Positions 18,189 through 26,909 of a stretch of DNA of 64,000 nt are shown in pieces. Source of the stretch: Oligoflexus tunisiensis (GTDB taxonomy: Bacteria; Bdellovibrionota_B; Oligoflexia; Oligoflexales; Oligoflexaceae); NCBI RefSeq assembly GCF_001748245.1, contig NZ_BDFO01000001.1, positions 1,535,345 through 1,599,344 of the forward strand, read 5' to 3'. Position numbers and translations under genes: made by a program. Each line of letters opens with the position of its first letter. Within the stretch, counting starts at the first letter, position 1. The notes beneath the pieces are model-generated. The model saw only the letters and a program-made list of their open reading frames with translations, made no database searches and had not been told where the DNA came from.

Positions 18189-19704
18189 TCTGCAAAAAAC
18201 GGTCAGCGAGCTTTTGCGCCAGCAGCAGGACACGTCGCTGCAGAGTGCGGTGACCATATTTGCCGAAAGGAAGGAATCCGGAACGGGCAAATACCAGAGT
18301 CTGATCCCTTTGTCCCGCCCCGGTCCGGGCCAGCAGTATCGCTTCGAAGTGGATCTCGACGCCTGCACCGGATGCAAGTCCTGTGTCACGGCCTGTCATA
18401 CCATGAATGGTCTCGATCGCCAGGAAACCTGGAGGAAAGTCGGAACTCTGGAACAGACCGAGACCGGATCTCTGCCTTTCAGTCAAACCGTGACCAGCGC
18501 CTGTCATCACTGTCTCGAGCCGGCCTGCGCCCTTGGCTGTCCGGTGAAGGCTTATGAAAAGGATCCGGTGACCGGCATCGTCCGACATCTGGATGATCAG
18601 TGCATCGGTTGTCAGTATTGTATGATGATGTGCCCCTATGATGTCCCTGTTTACAACGCCCGCCTCGGCATCGTGCGCAAATGCGATATGTGTTCCGCGC
18701 GGCTCGCTCAGGGCGAAGCACCAGCCTGTGCGCAGGCCTGTCCCACGGATGCGATTCGCATAGGGATCGTGGAGCAGGCGGAACTTTCCGCTCAACCTTT
18801 TCTTCCTGCAGCTGCGGATCCGCATGTGACCGTGCCATCCACCCTTTATAAAAAACGGGACGGATTGCCCGAGGGACTGCGGGCCGCAAATCATTTTCAA
18901 CTGCAAGCGGAAGCATCGCATCAGCCTTTGGTTTGGATGCTGCTCCTTTCCCAGGCCGGAGTGGGCCTCCTTCTGTGGCAGGCTCTTTCCCTGTCTTTGG
19001 AATGGCGCCCTTCCTTGTGGGCCACGCCCGTGGCCGTGGGCCTTGTGGCATTAGCCCTGGTTCTGGCCACGCTGCACCTGGGACGTCCTTTGAAAGCCTG
19101 GCGTTTCATGCTCGGTTTGAAAACGTCCTGGATGAGTCGGGAGATTTTGGCTTTTAACTTATTCATGATGTCCGCCGCCGTGGAATTTTGGGATCAAGGT
19201 TTTCATGCTCCTGGCTGGACACTGGGAAAATCTCTGCTGCTCGGCACAGGGCTGCTCGGTATCTTTTGCAGCGGCATGATTTATGTTGAAACCCGCCGGG
19301 CCACCTGGAGCCGCTTTCGCTGCTTCCTGCGTTTTGGAGGCAGCACGCTCCTTCTTGGGTTGTTCGGCCTTCTGCTGCTGGCCAGGAATGATCCGGTTAT
19401 TGGACTGACCCTTTTGCTTCTGGTGGTGAAGTGTCTGCTCGAAGCGCGTGAACATTGGCCTCTGCGTCCCGGCTCTTCCCTGCCGCTTCGCGCTCTTCTT
19501 TTGCAATGGAAACTGCTGGGATCATGGACGCTGACACGGTGGATGGCGGCCTGGGTGTGTGCCAGCGCTTTGATCCTCGCTCTGGCTGGTGCGAGTCCCG
19601 CGTCCTGGCTTGTCCTCGCAGCGGCCGCCTGTTTTATCGGCGAATATTGTGAACGCTCGCTCTTTTTCCGCAGTGCCCTGTCGCGCGGAATGCCAGGTCT
19701 TTGA
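18175..19704 (+). CDS. fused DmsB-type 4x[4Fe-4S] ferredoxin / DmsC-type membrane anchor
   Basis: 509 aa from a GTG at 18175 (AAGGAGG upstream, overlapping nirD). Residues about 50-210 hold four cysteine clusters: CTGCKSCVTACH, CHHCLEPACALGCP, CIGCQYCMMMCP and CDMC...CAQACP, as in DmsB/NrfC. Residues about 245-500 hold about eight hydrophobic helices with the DmsC-like LHLGRPLKAWRF and SWMSREI. Such modules take electrons from membrane quinol to a molybdoenzyme. Here it stands between nirD and the nitrate reductase catalytic gene (16 bases away), so it is the likely electron donor for that enzyme. In Dms proteins the two parts are separate genes. Confidence 0.9.
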   Translation: MVPADLQKTVSELLRQQQDTSLQSAVTIFAERKESGTGKYQSLIPLSRPGPGQQYRFEVDLDACTGCKSCVTACHTMNGLDRQETWRKVGTLEQTETGSLPFSQTVTSACHHCLEPACALGCPVKAYEKDPVTGIVRHLDDQCIGCQYCMMMCPYDVPVYNARLGIVRKCDMCSARLAQGEAPACAQACPTDAIRIGIVEQAELSAQPFLPAAADPHVTVPSTLYKKRDGLPEGLRAANHFQLQAEASHQPLVWMLLLSQAGVGLLLWQALSLSLEWRPSLWATPVAVGLVALALVLATLHLGRPLKAWRFMLGLKTSWMSREILAFNLFMMSAAVEFWDQGFHAPGWTLGKSLLLGTGLLGIFCSGMIYVETRRATWSRFRCFLRFGGSTLLLGLFGLLLLARNDPVIGLTLLLLVVKCLLEAREHWPLRPGSSLPLRALLLQWKLLGSWTLTRWMAAWVCASALILALAGASPASWLVLAAAACFIGEYCERSLFFRSALSRGMPGL

Positions 19705-19720
19705 CGCGTCGGGAGACTTT

Positions 19721-21913
19721 ATGTTCAATGTGCCCTCGATGAAGGAGCTTTTGCGCTCCGCAGATGGAGAATTGACCGAAGAGCTGCGTCTGAAGTCCAA
19801 TGGTTTGGGACTCGGCCATCTGCCGGCGCGTTTAGAGCCGGATGCTCTGACGACCATGGTCTGCGGCTACTGTTCGACCGGCTGCAGCCTTGTGATTCAT
19901 ATGAAGGATGGGCAGGCGATCAATTTAAGTCCGGATGGGCGTTATCCTGTGAATCGCGGCATGGCCTGTCCCAAAGGTTGGGAGTCGCTGCGGGTCCTGG
20001 ATAGTTCCGAGCGGGCGGTGGTGCCCTGGCGGCGCAACGAGGATGGGGGCTGGACTGCGGTGAGCTGGGAATATGCGGTGCTCACTTTTGTGAGTCGCAT
20101 GAAGGCGCTGCAGGAAAAATATGGGAAGGGCAGCGTGGCCTTTTTAGGAACGGGGCAGATTCCCACCGAGGAGCTGGCGTTTCTCGGCACACTGGCGAAG
20201 TTTGGAATGGGTTTTTTGCATGGCGATGGCAACACGCGTCAGTGCATGGCCAGTGCGGTGGTGGCTTACAAGCAAAGTTTTGGATTCGATGCTCCGCCCT
20301 ATACGTATCAGGACCTCGAGGAGAGCGACACTCTGGTCTTCGTGGGATCCAATCTTTGCATCGCCCATCCGATCCTTTGGGAGAGAGTGATGCGAAATCC
20401 GCATCAGCCGCGCATCATTGTGGTGGATCCGCGCCGCACGGAGACCGCCCAGGCGGCGACGCATCATTATGCACCGCAACCCAAGACGGATTTGACTCTG
20501 CTCTATGGTGTGGCGCATTTGCTTTTGGAATGGAAGGCCTGGGATCGGGAATTTGTGGAGCGCCATACCAACGATTTTGGAAAATTCCGGGTTCATGTGG
20601 AGGCTTTTACTCCGGCGTTTGTCGCGCAGCAGTGTGGGATGAACGTGGCCGAGGTTGAGGAGCTGGCCCGCTTGATCGCGGAAGGTCAACGGGTTTCCTT
20701 CTGGTGGACGATGGGCGTGAATCAAAGTCATCAGGGGGTGCTGACGGCGCAGGCTCTTATCAATCTGGCGTTGATGACAGGAAATATAGGACGTCCAGGG
20801 ACCGGAGCGAATTCCATCACAGGTCAGTGCAATGCGATGGGGTCGCGGCTTTTTTCCAATACGGCGAGCCTACTCGGTGGACGGGATTTTACGAATCTGG
20901 CGCATCGGAGAAAGGTGGCGGATATTTTACAGATTGATGGCGCACGCATTCCTGAGACCAGTGGTTATGCGTATGATCAGATTATTGACGGGATCGAAAG
21001 CGGGGAAATCAAAGGTCTTTGGGTGATTGCGACGAATAGCGCGCATTCCTGGATCCAGCAGAATCGTTTGAAACAGGCCTTTAAAAAGCTTGAGTTTCTG
21101 GTCGTGCAGGATATGTATCGAACCAGTGAAACCGCGCAGTTGGCCGATTTAATCCTGCCGGCCGCAGGCTGGGGGGAAAAGGACGGAACCTTTATCAATT
21201 CGGAACGGCGGATCGGTCGGATCAGAAAGGTGGCGCGGGCCCCGGGGCAGGCGCTGGCGGACTTTCATATTTTTCGTTTGCTGGCGGAGGCCTGGGGACT
21301 GGGGCCGGAGTTTGCCGCCTGGAGAAGTCCGGAGGCTGTCTTCCAAATTTTGAGTCGTCTCTCGGAAGGGCAGCCCTGTGATTTTTCGCGACTGCAGACC
21401 TATGATGATATCAGCCCGCTCGGCGTTCAGTGGCCAGTGCCTGCAGGTGACGTGGAGGAGCAGCGTCGTCTTTTTGCGGACGGACACTTTTATCATGCGG
21501 ATGGTCGGGCGCGGTTTATCTTTGGACAGCCGCAGGCGCCGCGGGAGCGATTGAATCCGGAGTTTCCCTATCTTTTGCTGACGGGTCGCGGATCATCGGC
21601 CCAGTGGCACACGGAAACGCGCACACGACAGTCACCGATTCTGAAACGGCTCTACCGTGATGAAGCCATGATTGAGATCAGTCCGGAAGATGCCAGGCGG
21701 GAAGGAATCGCAGCGGAGGATTGGGTGCAGGTTTCGTCCGCGCATGGACAGGCTAAATTTCGCTGCGTGATCACGCGCAAGGTCAAGCCGGGCCAGGTTT
21801 TTATTTCGATGCATAAGGATGGGGTGAACGGCCTGATTCCGAGCGAATTCGATCCCCAGTCTCGGCAGCCGTCCTATAAAATGTGTGCTGTTTTCATCAA
21901 GAAAGCCCACTGA
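19721..21913 (+). CDS. nasA: assimilatory-type nitrate reductase catalytic subunit (molybdopterin)
   Basis: 730 aa from the ATG at 19721, with GGGAG 5 bases upstream. The N-terminal [4Fe-4S] motif is CGYCSTGC with a fourth Cys in MACPKGW (about 47-82). Molybdopterin domains follow: TRQCMASAV with the likely Mo-ligand cysteine, VGSNLCIAHP, VDPRRTETA, GVNQSHQG, NITGQCNAMGSR, and the C-terminal LTGRGSSAQWHT and ISPEDARREGI. There is no Tat signal, so it is cytoplasmic. It reduces nitrate to nitrite for NirBD. The usual NADH-dependent diaphorase partner is absent; the DmsBC-like fusion upstream probably supplies electrons. TTG-rich codon use here looks slightly less biased than in the neighbours. 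Confidence 0.93.
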   Translation: MFNVPSMKELLRSADGELTEELRLKSNGLGLGHLPARLEPDALTTMVCGYCSTGCSLVIHMKDGQAINLSPDGRYPVNRGMACPKGWESLRVLDSSERAVVPWRRNEDGGWTAVSWEYAVLTFVSRMKALQEKYGKGSVAFLGTGQIPTEELAFLGTLAKFGMGFLHGDGNTRQCMASAVVAYKQSFGFDAPPYTYQDLEESDTLVFVGSNLCIAHPILWERVMRNPHQPRIIVVDPRRTETAQAATHHYAPQPKTDLTLLYGVAHLLLEWKAWDREFVERHTNDFGKFRVHVEAFTPAFVAQQCGMNVAEVEELARLIAEGQRVSFWWTMGVNQSHQGVLTAQALINLALMTGNIGRPGTGANSITGQCNAMGSRLFSNTASLLGGRDFTNLAHRRKVADILQIDGARIPETSGYAYDQIIDGIESGEIKGLWVIATNSAHSWIQQNRLKQAFKKLEFLVVQDMYRTSETAQLADLILPAAGWGEKDGTFINSERRIGRIRKVARAPGQALADFHIFRLLAEAWGLGPEFAAWRSPEAVFQILSRLSEGQPCDFSRLQTYDDISPLGVQWPVPAGDVEEQRRLFADGHFYHADGRARFIFGQPQAPRERLNPEFPYLLLTGRGSSAQWHTETRTRQSPILKRLYRDEAMIEISPEDARREGIAAEDWVQVSSAHGQAKFRCVITRKVKPGQVFISMHKDGVNGLIPSEFDPQSRQPSYKMCAVFIKKAH

Positions 21914-22027
21914 CGTTCTTACCTAAAAAGATGAGCCAGCTCATGGCGCCGGAATCCTCTGGCTGGTTGCGGGAATCATGCTATGATCCCCCCAACCACC
22001 ATCATGTTAACAGAGGAGAACTGGCTT

Positions 22028-22915
22028 ATGCAGAAAATTATCCCTCACATATGGTTCGAGACTCAGGCCCACGAAGCTGCGCTCTGGTACACGGGTATCT
22101 TCAAGAATTCAAAAATTCTCGCCGAGGTGACGCTGACCGACACGCCCTCGGGAACGGCTCACTCGGTTATGCTTCAGCTCCTGGGGCAGGAATTTCAGTT
22201 TCTCAGCGCCGGTCCCCTTGCGGATCGCAATCCCTCGTTTTCCTACATGGTGTCCTGTTCCACTGCCAAGGAAGTCAATGATCTTTGGGACAAGCTGATA
22301 CCGGGTGGTATGGCGTTGATGCCTCTTGATACTTATCCGTTCAGTGAGCGCTTCGGATGGCTGCAGGATAAATTTGGAGTGTCCTGGCAGATCATGCACA
22401 ACGGTGGGCAGCAGGTCCAGGAGCTGACGCCCTGTCTTATGTTTACGCAAAAGGCCAGCGGCCGGGCTGAAGAGGCCATGAACCTTTACATCAAAGTTAT
22501 CGGTGATGGTGAAGTCCTGCCCGGGCATATCGATCGCTATAAGGGCGATGAAGGACCGGACAAGGAAGGAACGTTGAAGTATGCGCGTTTCCGCCTTGGG
22601 AAGCAGCAATTTGTGGTGATGGACAGTGCCATCCCGCATGCCTTTACGTTCAACGAAATGCAATCCCTCATGATTTACGTCGAATCCCAGACGGAAATCG
22701 ATCGGTACACGGACGCCCTGACCGCGGTGCCGGAAGCCGAGCAGTGCGGTTGGGTCAAGGACCGCTTTGGCATTTCCTGGCAGATTGTGCCCGCGCGGAT
22801 GGACGAAATGCTCATCAAGGGCACGCCCGAGCAAATCAAGCGGGTGACGCAGACTTTTCTGCCGATGAAACGCTTGAATATTGCAGCGTTGGAAAAAGCT
22901 TTCGCAGGCAAGTGA
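22028..22915 (+). CDS. duplicated PhnB/VOC-superfamily protein
   Basis: 295 aa. The ATG at 22028 is chosen because GAGGAG lies 9 bases upstream and MQKIIPHIWFE is the family N-terminus. Two copies of the 3-demethylubiquinone-9 3-methyltransferase-like fold are visible: residues about 5-125 (HIWFETQAHEAALWYTGIF, FGWLQDKFGVSWQI) and about 135-270 (PCLMFTQKASGRAEEAMNLYI, CGWVKDRFGISWQIVP). VOC folds bind a metal or small ligand; members range from resistance proteins to unknown enzymes, so the activity is undetermined. Monocistronic, followed by a GC-rich stem-loop. Confidence 0.88.
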   Translation: MQKIIPHIWFETQAHEAALWYTGIFKNSKILAEVTLTDTPSGTAHSVMLQLLGQEFQFLSAGPLADRNPSFSYMVSCSTAKEVNDLWDKLIPGGMALMPLDTYPFSERFGWLQDKFGVSWQIMHNGGQQVQELTPCLMFTQKASGRAEEAMNLYIKVIGDGEVLPGHIDRYKGDEGPDKEGTLKYARFRLGKQQFVVMDSAIPHAFTFNEMQSLMIYVESQTEIDRYTDALTAVPEAEQCGWVKDRFGISWQIVPARMDEMLIKGTPEQIKRVTQTFLPMKRLNIAALEKAFAGK

Positions 22916-22925
22916 GGGGATCATT

Positions 22926-22953
22926 CCACCCCTGGGTTTGCCCCTGGGGGTGG
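22926..22953 (+). terminator. GC-rich stem-loop after the VOC gene
   Basis: CCACCCC and GGGGTGG pair across a pyrimidine/purine-rich loop 10 bases after the VOC stop codon. No T-run follows, so it may be a weak or Rho-assisted terminator. Confidence 0.35.
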
Positions 22954-22974
22954 ACGCAGTAAAGCCAGCCAGCA

Positions 22975-23064
22975 GACTCGACTACTCCCTCTTTTTCTAT
23001 CGTCATGTTTCACTTTCTCAGCTACTTATGGGTTTCCCTTTTGTGACCCATAAACAGTCGAGTC
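22975..23064 (+). promoter_or_regulatory. nested stem-loop leader of the KaiC operon
   Basis: GACTCGACT (22975-22983) pairs perfectly with AGTCGAGTC (23056-23064). Inside, TATGGGT (23027-23033) pairs perfectly with ACCCATA (23046-23052). The outer right arm ends directly before the GAGGGA ribosome binding site of the 33-codon ORF, so the structure could gate translation. Confidence 0.45.
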
Positions 23065-23076
23065 GAGGGAAAAAAT

Positions 23077-23178
23077 ATGCAGGAACCGATGTCAAGGATA
23101 TCCGACGAAATCCCGTACTGGCATGGGACGAACCTGCTTTCAGGAAAAGCAGAGAGGCTTAAGAGGCAAAACTCATGA
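23077..23178 (+). CDS. 33-aa small ORF at the head of the KaiC operon
   Basis: The ORF begins ATG at 23077, 6 bases after a strong GAGGGA site, and ends with a TGA that overlaps the ATG of the next gene (ATGA). It encodes a hydrophilic peptide starting MQEPMSRISDEIPYW with a basic C-terminus (GKAERLKRQNS). The good ribosome binding site and exact coupling suggest a real translated leader or small protein. The 148-aa gene downstream has no good site of its own, which fits translation coupled to this ORF. No family recognised. Confidence 0.55.
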   Translation: MQEPMSRISDEIPYWHGTNLLSGKAERLKRQNS

Positions 23179-23621
23179 GCAAGGCCTCACCGGCGATGCT
23201 AAACCTCGCCCGACAGCTGTTCATAATCGAAACAAAGCATGTCGATGCTGACGAGAAGGGTATGGCCTGTGTCGTCATGGTCTGCGAGAGGCTGCGACAG
23301 CCCCTCACCAAATTTGCAGGTCCTGTCGGTTATTCGTCCCTTTTGTCCCGAGCCCTGGCTTTGGCCAAGGTGGAAATCCCCGAGTTGAAACCGATCTCCG
23401 TTCATGTAGACGGCAGTATCAGAGAATTTCTTGATGCTGATAAAAACCCCTTACTATCAGACCAGCAACGCCGAGAGAGCGCCGGAGTCGTTATCGTGGC
23501 TCATTTGCTTGGACTTTTGGATACATTCATCGGAGAATCTCTCATGGTAACCCTGCTTAGTGACGCATGGCCGAGCGAATCCTTCGACACAGTCGACCTG
23601 AGAAGCGAGGTGAAGTCATGA
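23175..23621 (+). CDS. conserved-looking 148-aa protein of KaiC operon, unknown
   Basis: 148 aa, mostly helical, with no signal peptide or membrane segment. It contains a central hydrophobic segment (AGVVIVAHLLGLLDTFIG, about 102-119) and an LxPLTKFAGPVGYSSLLSRALALAK segment resembling a small helical sensor or adaptor. Its start overlaps the upstream small ORF and its stop overlaps the kaiC start (ATGA at 23618), so it is translationally coupled at both ends. It is not KaiA or KaiB by length or motif. Its likely role is a partner of the KaiC-like ATPase, inferred only from position. Confidence 0.7.
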   Translation: MSKASPAMLNLARQLFIIETKHVDADEKGMACVVMVCERLRQPLTKFAGPVGYSSLLSRALALAKVEIPELKPISVHVDGSIREFLDADKNPLLSDQQRRESAGVVIVAHLLGLLDTFIGESLMVTLLSDAWPSESFDTVDLRSEVKS

Positions 23622-25114
23622 GAGAGCGCCAGAAGGTTACAATTCGAAAGCTACCGACCGGTGTGCGCGGCCTCGATGAAATTCTGGGTGGTGGTCTGCC
23701 CGAATATTCTTTCAATATCATTGGTGGGACACCGGGCTGCGGAAAAACCACACTCGCGCATCAAATTGTTTTCACGAACGCCACCCCGGAAAGACCGGCT
23801 CTCTATTTCACCGTACTGGGTGAACCTGCGCTCAAAATGCTGCGCTATCAACAGCAATACAAATTCTTCAATCATGACATGCTGAAAAATTCCATTCATT
23901 TCATCAATCTGAGCCAGCTGGCTCTGGAAGAGGACTTGAATGCCGTCCTGGACAAGATTGTGAAAGAGGTGGCAGCGGTGAACCCGGGCATCGTCGTTGT
24001 GGATTCCTTTCGCACGGTGATGTGGAAGCTCCAGTCCGGTGATCCTACGGTCGAGCTTCAGGCTTTCATTCAGCGCCTGGCCCTTCACCTTGCCAGCTGG
24101 CAGGCCACATCGTTTCTCATCGGCGAGTACACGCAAGGCGAGATTCAGAATCATCCCGTCTTCACGGTTGCGGATGGATTGATCTGGCTGTCCCAACAGG
24201 TGGAACGAAATTCCATCGTACGCAAACTGCAAATCATGAAATTGCGTGGGCAAGCCTCCGTGCCTGGAATGCATACCATTCGTATTACGGAATCCGGACT
24301 GCAAGCTTTCCCAAGGACTTTTGGCTTCACTGATGATATAAATAAACAAGCCAGTGAGCGCCTTTTGTCCATAGGGGTCCCTGCCCTTGATGCTTTAATG
24401 CATGGTGGCATCAAAGAAGGTGATAGCATTCTGATTTCAGGCCCTTCGGGCTCCGGGAAATCCTTGCTCGGGTCTCAATTTATCCATGAAGGCATTGTCA
24501 AAGGCGAACCAGGGGTCCTCATCGTTTTTGAAGAGCGCCCTGATGCTTATGTCTATCGGGCTGCCAAGCTGGGAATGGACTTCAAGAAGCCCATGAAGGA
24601 TGGTTTGCTGGAAATCCTTTATCTGCGCCCCCTGGATCTCTCCGTCGACGAGACTGTTTTCGAACTCACCTCAGCCGTGAAAAGGATCGGTGCCAAGCGT
24701 GTCGTCATTGATTCCCTTGCGGGATTTGAGATGGCATTGGCGCCGGGGTTCCGCACAGATTTCCGGGAATCGCTTTACAGAATGATAACTGTGCTCACAA
24801 GACTCGGCGTGACGATTCTGAGCACGGTTGAGACCCAGGAGACCTTCACGAGCTTCGGGTTAAGCAATTATGATGTCTCCTTCCTTTCGGACGATATTAT
24901 TCGTCTGCGTTACGTATCAATTAAGGGCCAGCTCCGCAAATTGCTGGTGGTGATCAAAATGCGAAACAGCCAGCACAGTACGGACATGCATGAGTATGAA
25001 ATCACTTCAAAAGGTCTCGTTGTTGGACGGCGCTTTGAGGACTATCGTGGTCTGACATCCGGAATTCCTGGACCTTGGGATTATGGGATTCAGGAGGGCC
25101 AGGAGGAACCATAG
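23618..25114 (+). CDS. kaiC: KaiC-like double-domain ATPase
   Basis: 498 aa (cyanobacterial KaiC is about 519). Two RecA-like KaiC domains: Walker A GTPGCGKTT (37-45) and GPSGSGKS (about 274-281), each with Walker B-like strands (IVVVDSF, RVVIDSL). In the second domain the catalytic FEERP is intact. In the first the equivalent of TFEETP reads TVLGEP, so the Glu pair looks lost. By eye, the CII phosphosite region HISTITD aligns with DVSFLSD, keeping a Ser at the S431 position but Phe at T432. ATG at 23618 overlaps the upstream stop. No kaiA or kaiB nearby; two sensor kinases follow. Confidence 0.92.
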   Translation: MRERQKVTIRKLPTGVRGLDEILGGGLPEYSFNIIGGTPGCGKTTLAHQIVFTNATPERPALYFTVLGEPALKMLRYQQQYKFFNHDMLKNSIHFINLSQLALEEDLNAVLDKIVKEVAAVNPGIVVVDSFRTVMWKLQSGDPTVELQAFIQRLALHLASWQATSFLIGEYTQGEIQNHPVFTVADGLIWLSQQVERNSIVRKLQIMKLRGQASVPGMHTIRITESGLQAFPRTFGFTDDINKQASERLLSIGVPALDALMHGGIKEGDSILISGPSGSGKSLLGSQFIHEGIVKGEPGVLIVFEERPDAYVYRAAKLGMDFKKPMKDGLLEILYLRPLDLSVDETVFELTSAVKRIGAKRVVIDSLAGFEMALAPGFRTDFRESLYRMITVLTRLGVTILSTVETQETFTSFGLSNYDVSFLSDDIIRLRYVSIKGQLRKLLVVIKMRNSQHSTDMHEYEITSKGLVVGRRFEDYRGLTSGIPGPWDYGIQEGQEEP

Positions 25115-25133
25115 CAGGAAGAATAGGAAAAGT

Positions 25134-26816
25134 ATGAACTTAGATCGAGGATCGAGCTCGGACAAGAGTCGACCTGATTTTGCAGATATATGCCGCTACT
25201 GTTCAGAACTGTCACCGCAGCCTATGGTTGCCGCTGAGGGTTCCCATCATATCATACGTTATGTGAATCCAGCTTTTTGTCGACTGGTTAACCAGGAAAG
25301 GGATGCCATGATTGGGCGCCCTTTTTCTGAAGCCATTGCAGAAGGCAGGAATAATGAATGTGTTTCCATGTTGGAGAGAGTTTATCGGACAGGGGAGCCT
25401 GAGTTGCTCGATGATCAGGAGCATTCCAGCGAGCCCGCAAGCTACTGGTCCTACTCCTGTTGGGCAATTTTCGGAACTGAAGACCTCCCAGCCGGGGTGA
25501 TGATCCAGATAACGGACACGACTGAGAATGTGAGGTTCCGAAAACGCGCGGCGGAAATGAATCAGGCCCTGCTGATCTCTGCCATGCAGCAACACGAGCT
25601 CACGCAACGCGCGGAAGAGCTCAATCGGGCACTGGAAATTGCGACCCAGGCCAAAACTCAATTCCTTGCCTCGATGAGCCACGAAATAAGGACTCCACTC
25701 AACGTTATTATGGGCTTCTCGGAACTCCTGAGCGTTCCCAATCTAAGCGAGCAAAAACGGAACAACTTCGGCGAACGCATCAAGCGGCAGGCTGATCTCC
25801 TCCTGCGACTGATTGATGAGATACTGGATCTGTCCAAGGTCGAGGCCGGCAGGCTGGAAATCGAGAGAATAGAGGTTGCCCTGCCGGAGCTCATTGCCGA
25901 TATTCAAATGGTGATGCGACACCTTGCTGAAGAAAAGGGGCTCGAATTTTCCCTGACAGCGGATGATCTCTTGCCTCGTACCATCCTTTGCGACCCGGTA
26001 AGACTGAAGCAAATTCTCAGCAATGTGATTGGCAATGCCATTAAATTCACCGCGGCAGGGTCAGTGCGGGTGAGAATCCGAGTGGACCAAACGGAGCAGA
26101 AACTTCATTTTATCGTGGCTGACACCGGATCAGGTCTGACGCCAGACCAGGCTTCCAGGATCTTTCAACCTTTTACTCAGGCGGATTCGACCACGACTCG
26201 TAAGTTTGGAGGCACCGGGCTGGGACTTGATCTTGCCCGGCGTCTGGCGCGGGCCCTTGGTGGTGACACCGTCCTGGTTAAAACCGAAGCTGGTGTGGGA
26301 AGCGTTTTTGAGATTACGGTTGCTCTTGAGGGTGCGTCCTACCGCTCGTCTCCTCGCACCTCTCAAAAGCCAAACAAAGATGGCGATATCCGCCTTGATG
26401 GTCTTTCCATTCTTATTGCCGACGATGGAGTCGATAACCAGTTTCTTTTGTCCACCTATTTGACCCTTGCTGGAGCCCATGTGGAACTGGCAAACGATGG
26501 GGAAGAAGCGGTTTCCATGGCCATGGATGGCGATTACGATATTATCCTGATGGATATCCAGATGCCAAACCTTGACGGCTATCAGGCTACCGAGAGGCTC
26601 CGTAAGCTCGGATGCAAAGTTCCCGTGGTTGCCATCACAGCTCACGCCATGCGAAGCGAAATAGAGAAGTGTTTTCAGGTGGGATGCGATGCCCATCTTT
26701 CCAAACCTGTGAGAAGTCCGGCTCTCCTGGATATGGTACACCGCATGATTTATGATCGACCTGCCCGGCCCGCTCAGCCGGATGGCTTGCAGGATTCGGC
26801 TGGAATCCAGCCCTAG
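25134..26816 (+). CDS. PAS hybrid histidine kinase with receiver domain
   Basis: 560 aa from the ATG at 25134, with AGGAA upstream. A PAS domain (about 25-130: IIRYVNPAFCRLV, AMIGRPFSEAI) is followed by a coiled linker. The H-box is FLASMSHEIRTPLN (His near residue 182). The catalytic domain shows N-box NVIGNAIKFT, G1 DTGSGL and G2 GGTGLGL. A C-terminal receiver has the phospho-acceptor in IILMDIQMP, a D-D pair (IADDGVDN) and the lysine in LSKPV. Cytoplasmic: no membrane segment. Starts 19 bases after the kaiC stop, so it probably shares the transcript and may read the KaiC state. Confidence 0.93.
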   Translation: MNLDRGSSSDKSRPDFADICRYCSELSPQPMVAAEGSHHIIRYVNPAFCRLVNQERDAMIGRPFSEAIAEGRNNECVSMLERVYRTGEPELLDDQEHSSEPASYWSYSCWAIFGTEDLPAGVMIQITDTTENVRFRKRAAEMNQALLISAMQQHELTQRAEELNRALEIATQAKTQFLASMSHEIRTPLNVIMGFSELLSVPNLSEQKRNNFGERIKRQADLLLRLIDEILDLSKVEAGRLEIERIEVALPELIADIQMVMRHLAEEKGLEFSLTADDLLPRTILCDPVRLKQILSNVIGNAIKFTAAGSVRVRIRVDQTEQKLHFIVADTGSGLTPDQASRIFQPFTQADSTTTRKFGGTGLGLDLARRLARALGGDTVLVKTEAGVGSVFEITVALEGASYRSSPRTSQKPNKDGDIRLDGLSILIADDGVDNQFLLSTYLTLAGAHVELANDGEEAVSMAMDGDYDIILMDIQMPNLDGYQATERLRKLGCKVPVVAITAHAMRSEIEKCFQVGCDAHLSKPVRSPALLDMVHRMIYDRPARPAQPDGLQDSAGIQP

Positions 26817-26909
26817 GCAGGCTCAAGCCTGGATTCGGATTGCCGATATGTTCAAGATTGATCTCTCTTGAAATATGTGCATTTCGATAACCTGGTGAGA
26901 CCCTGCAAG

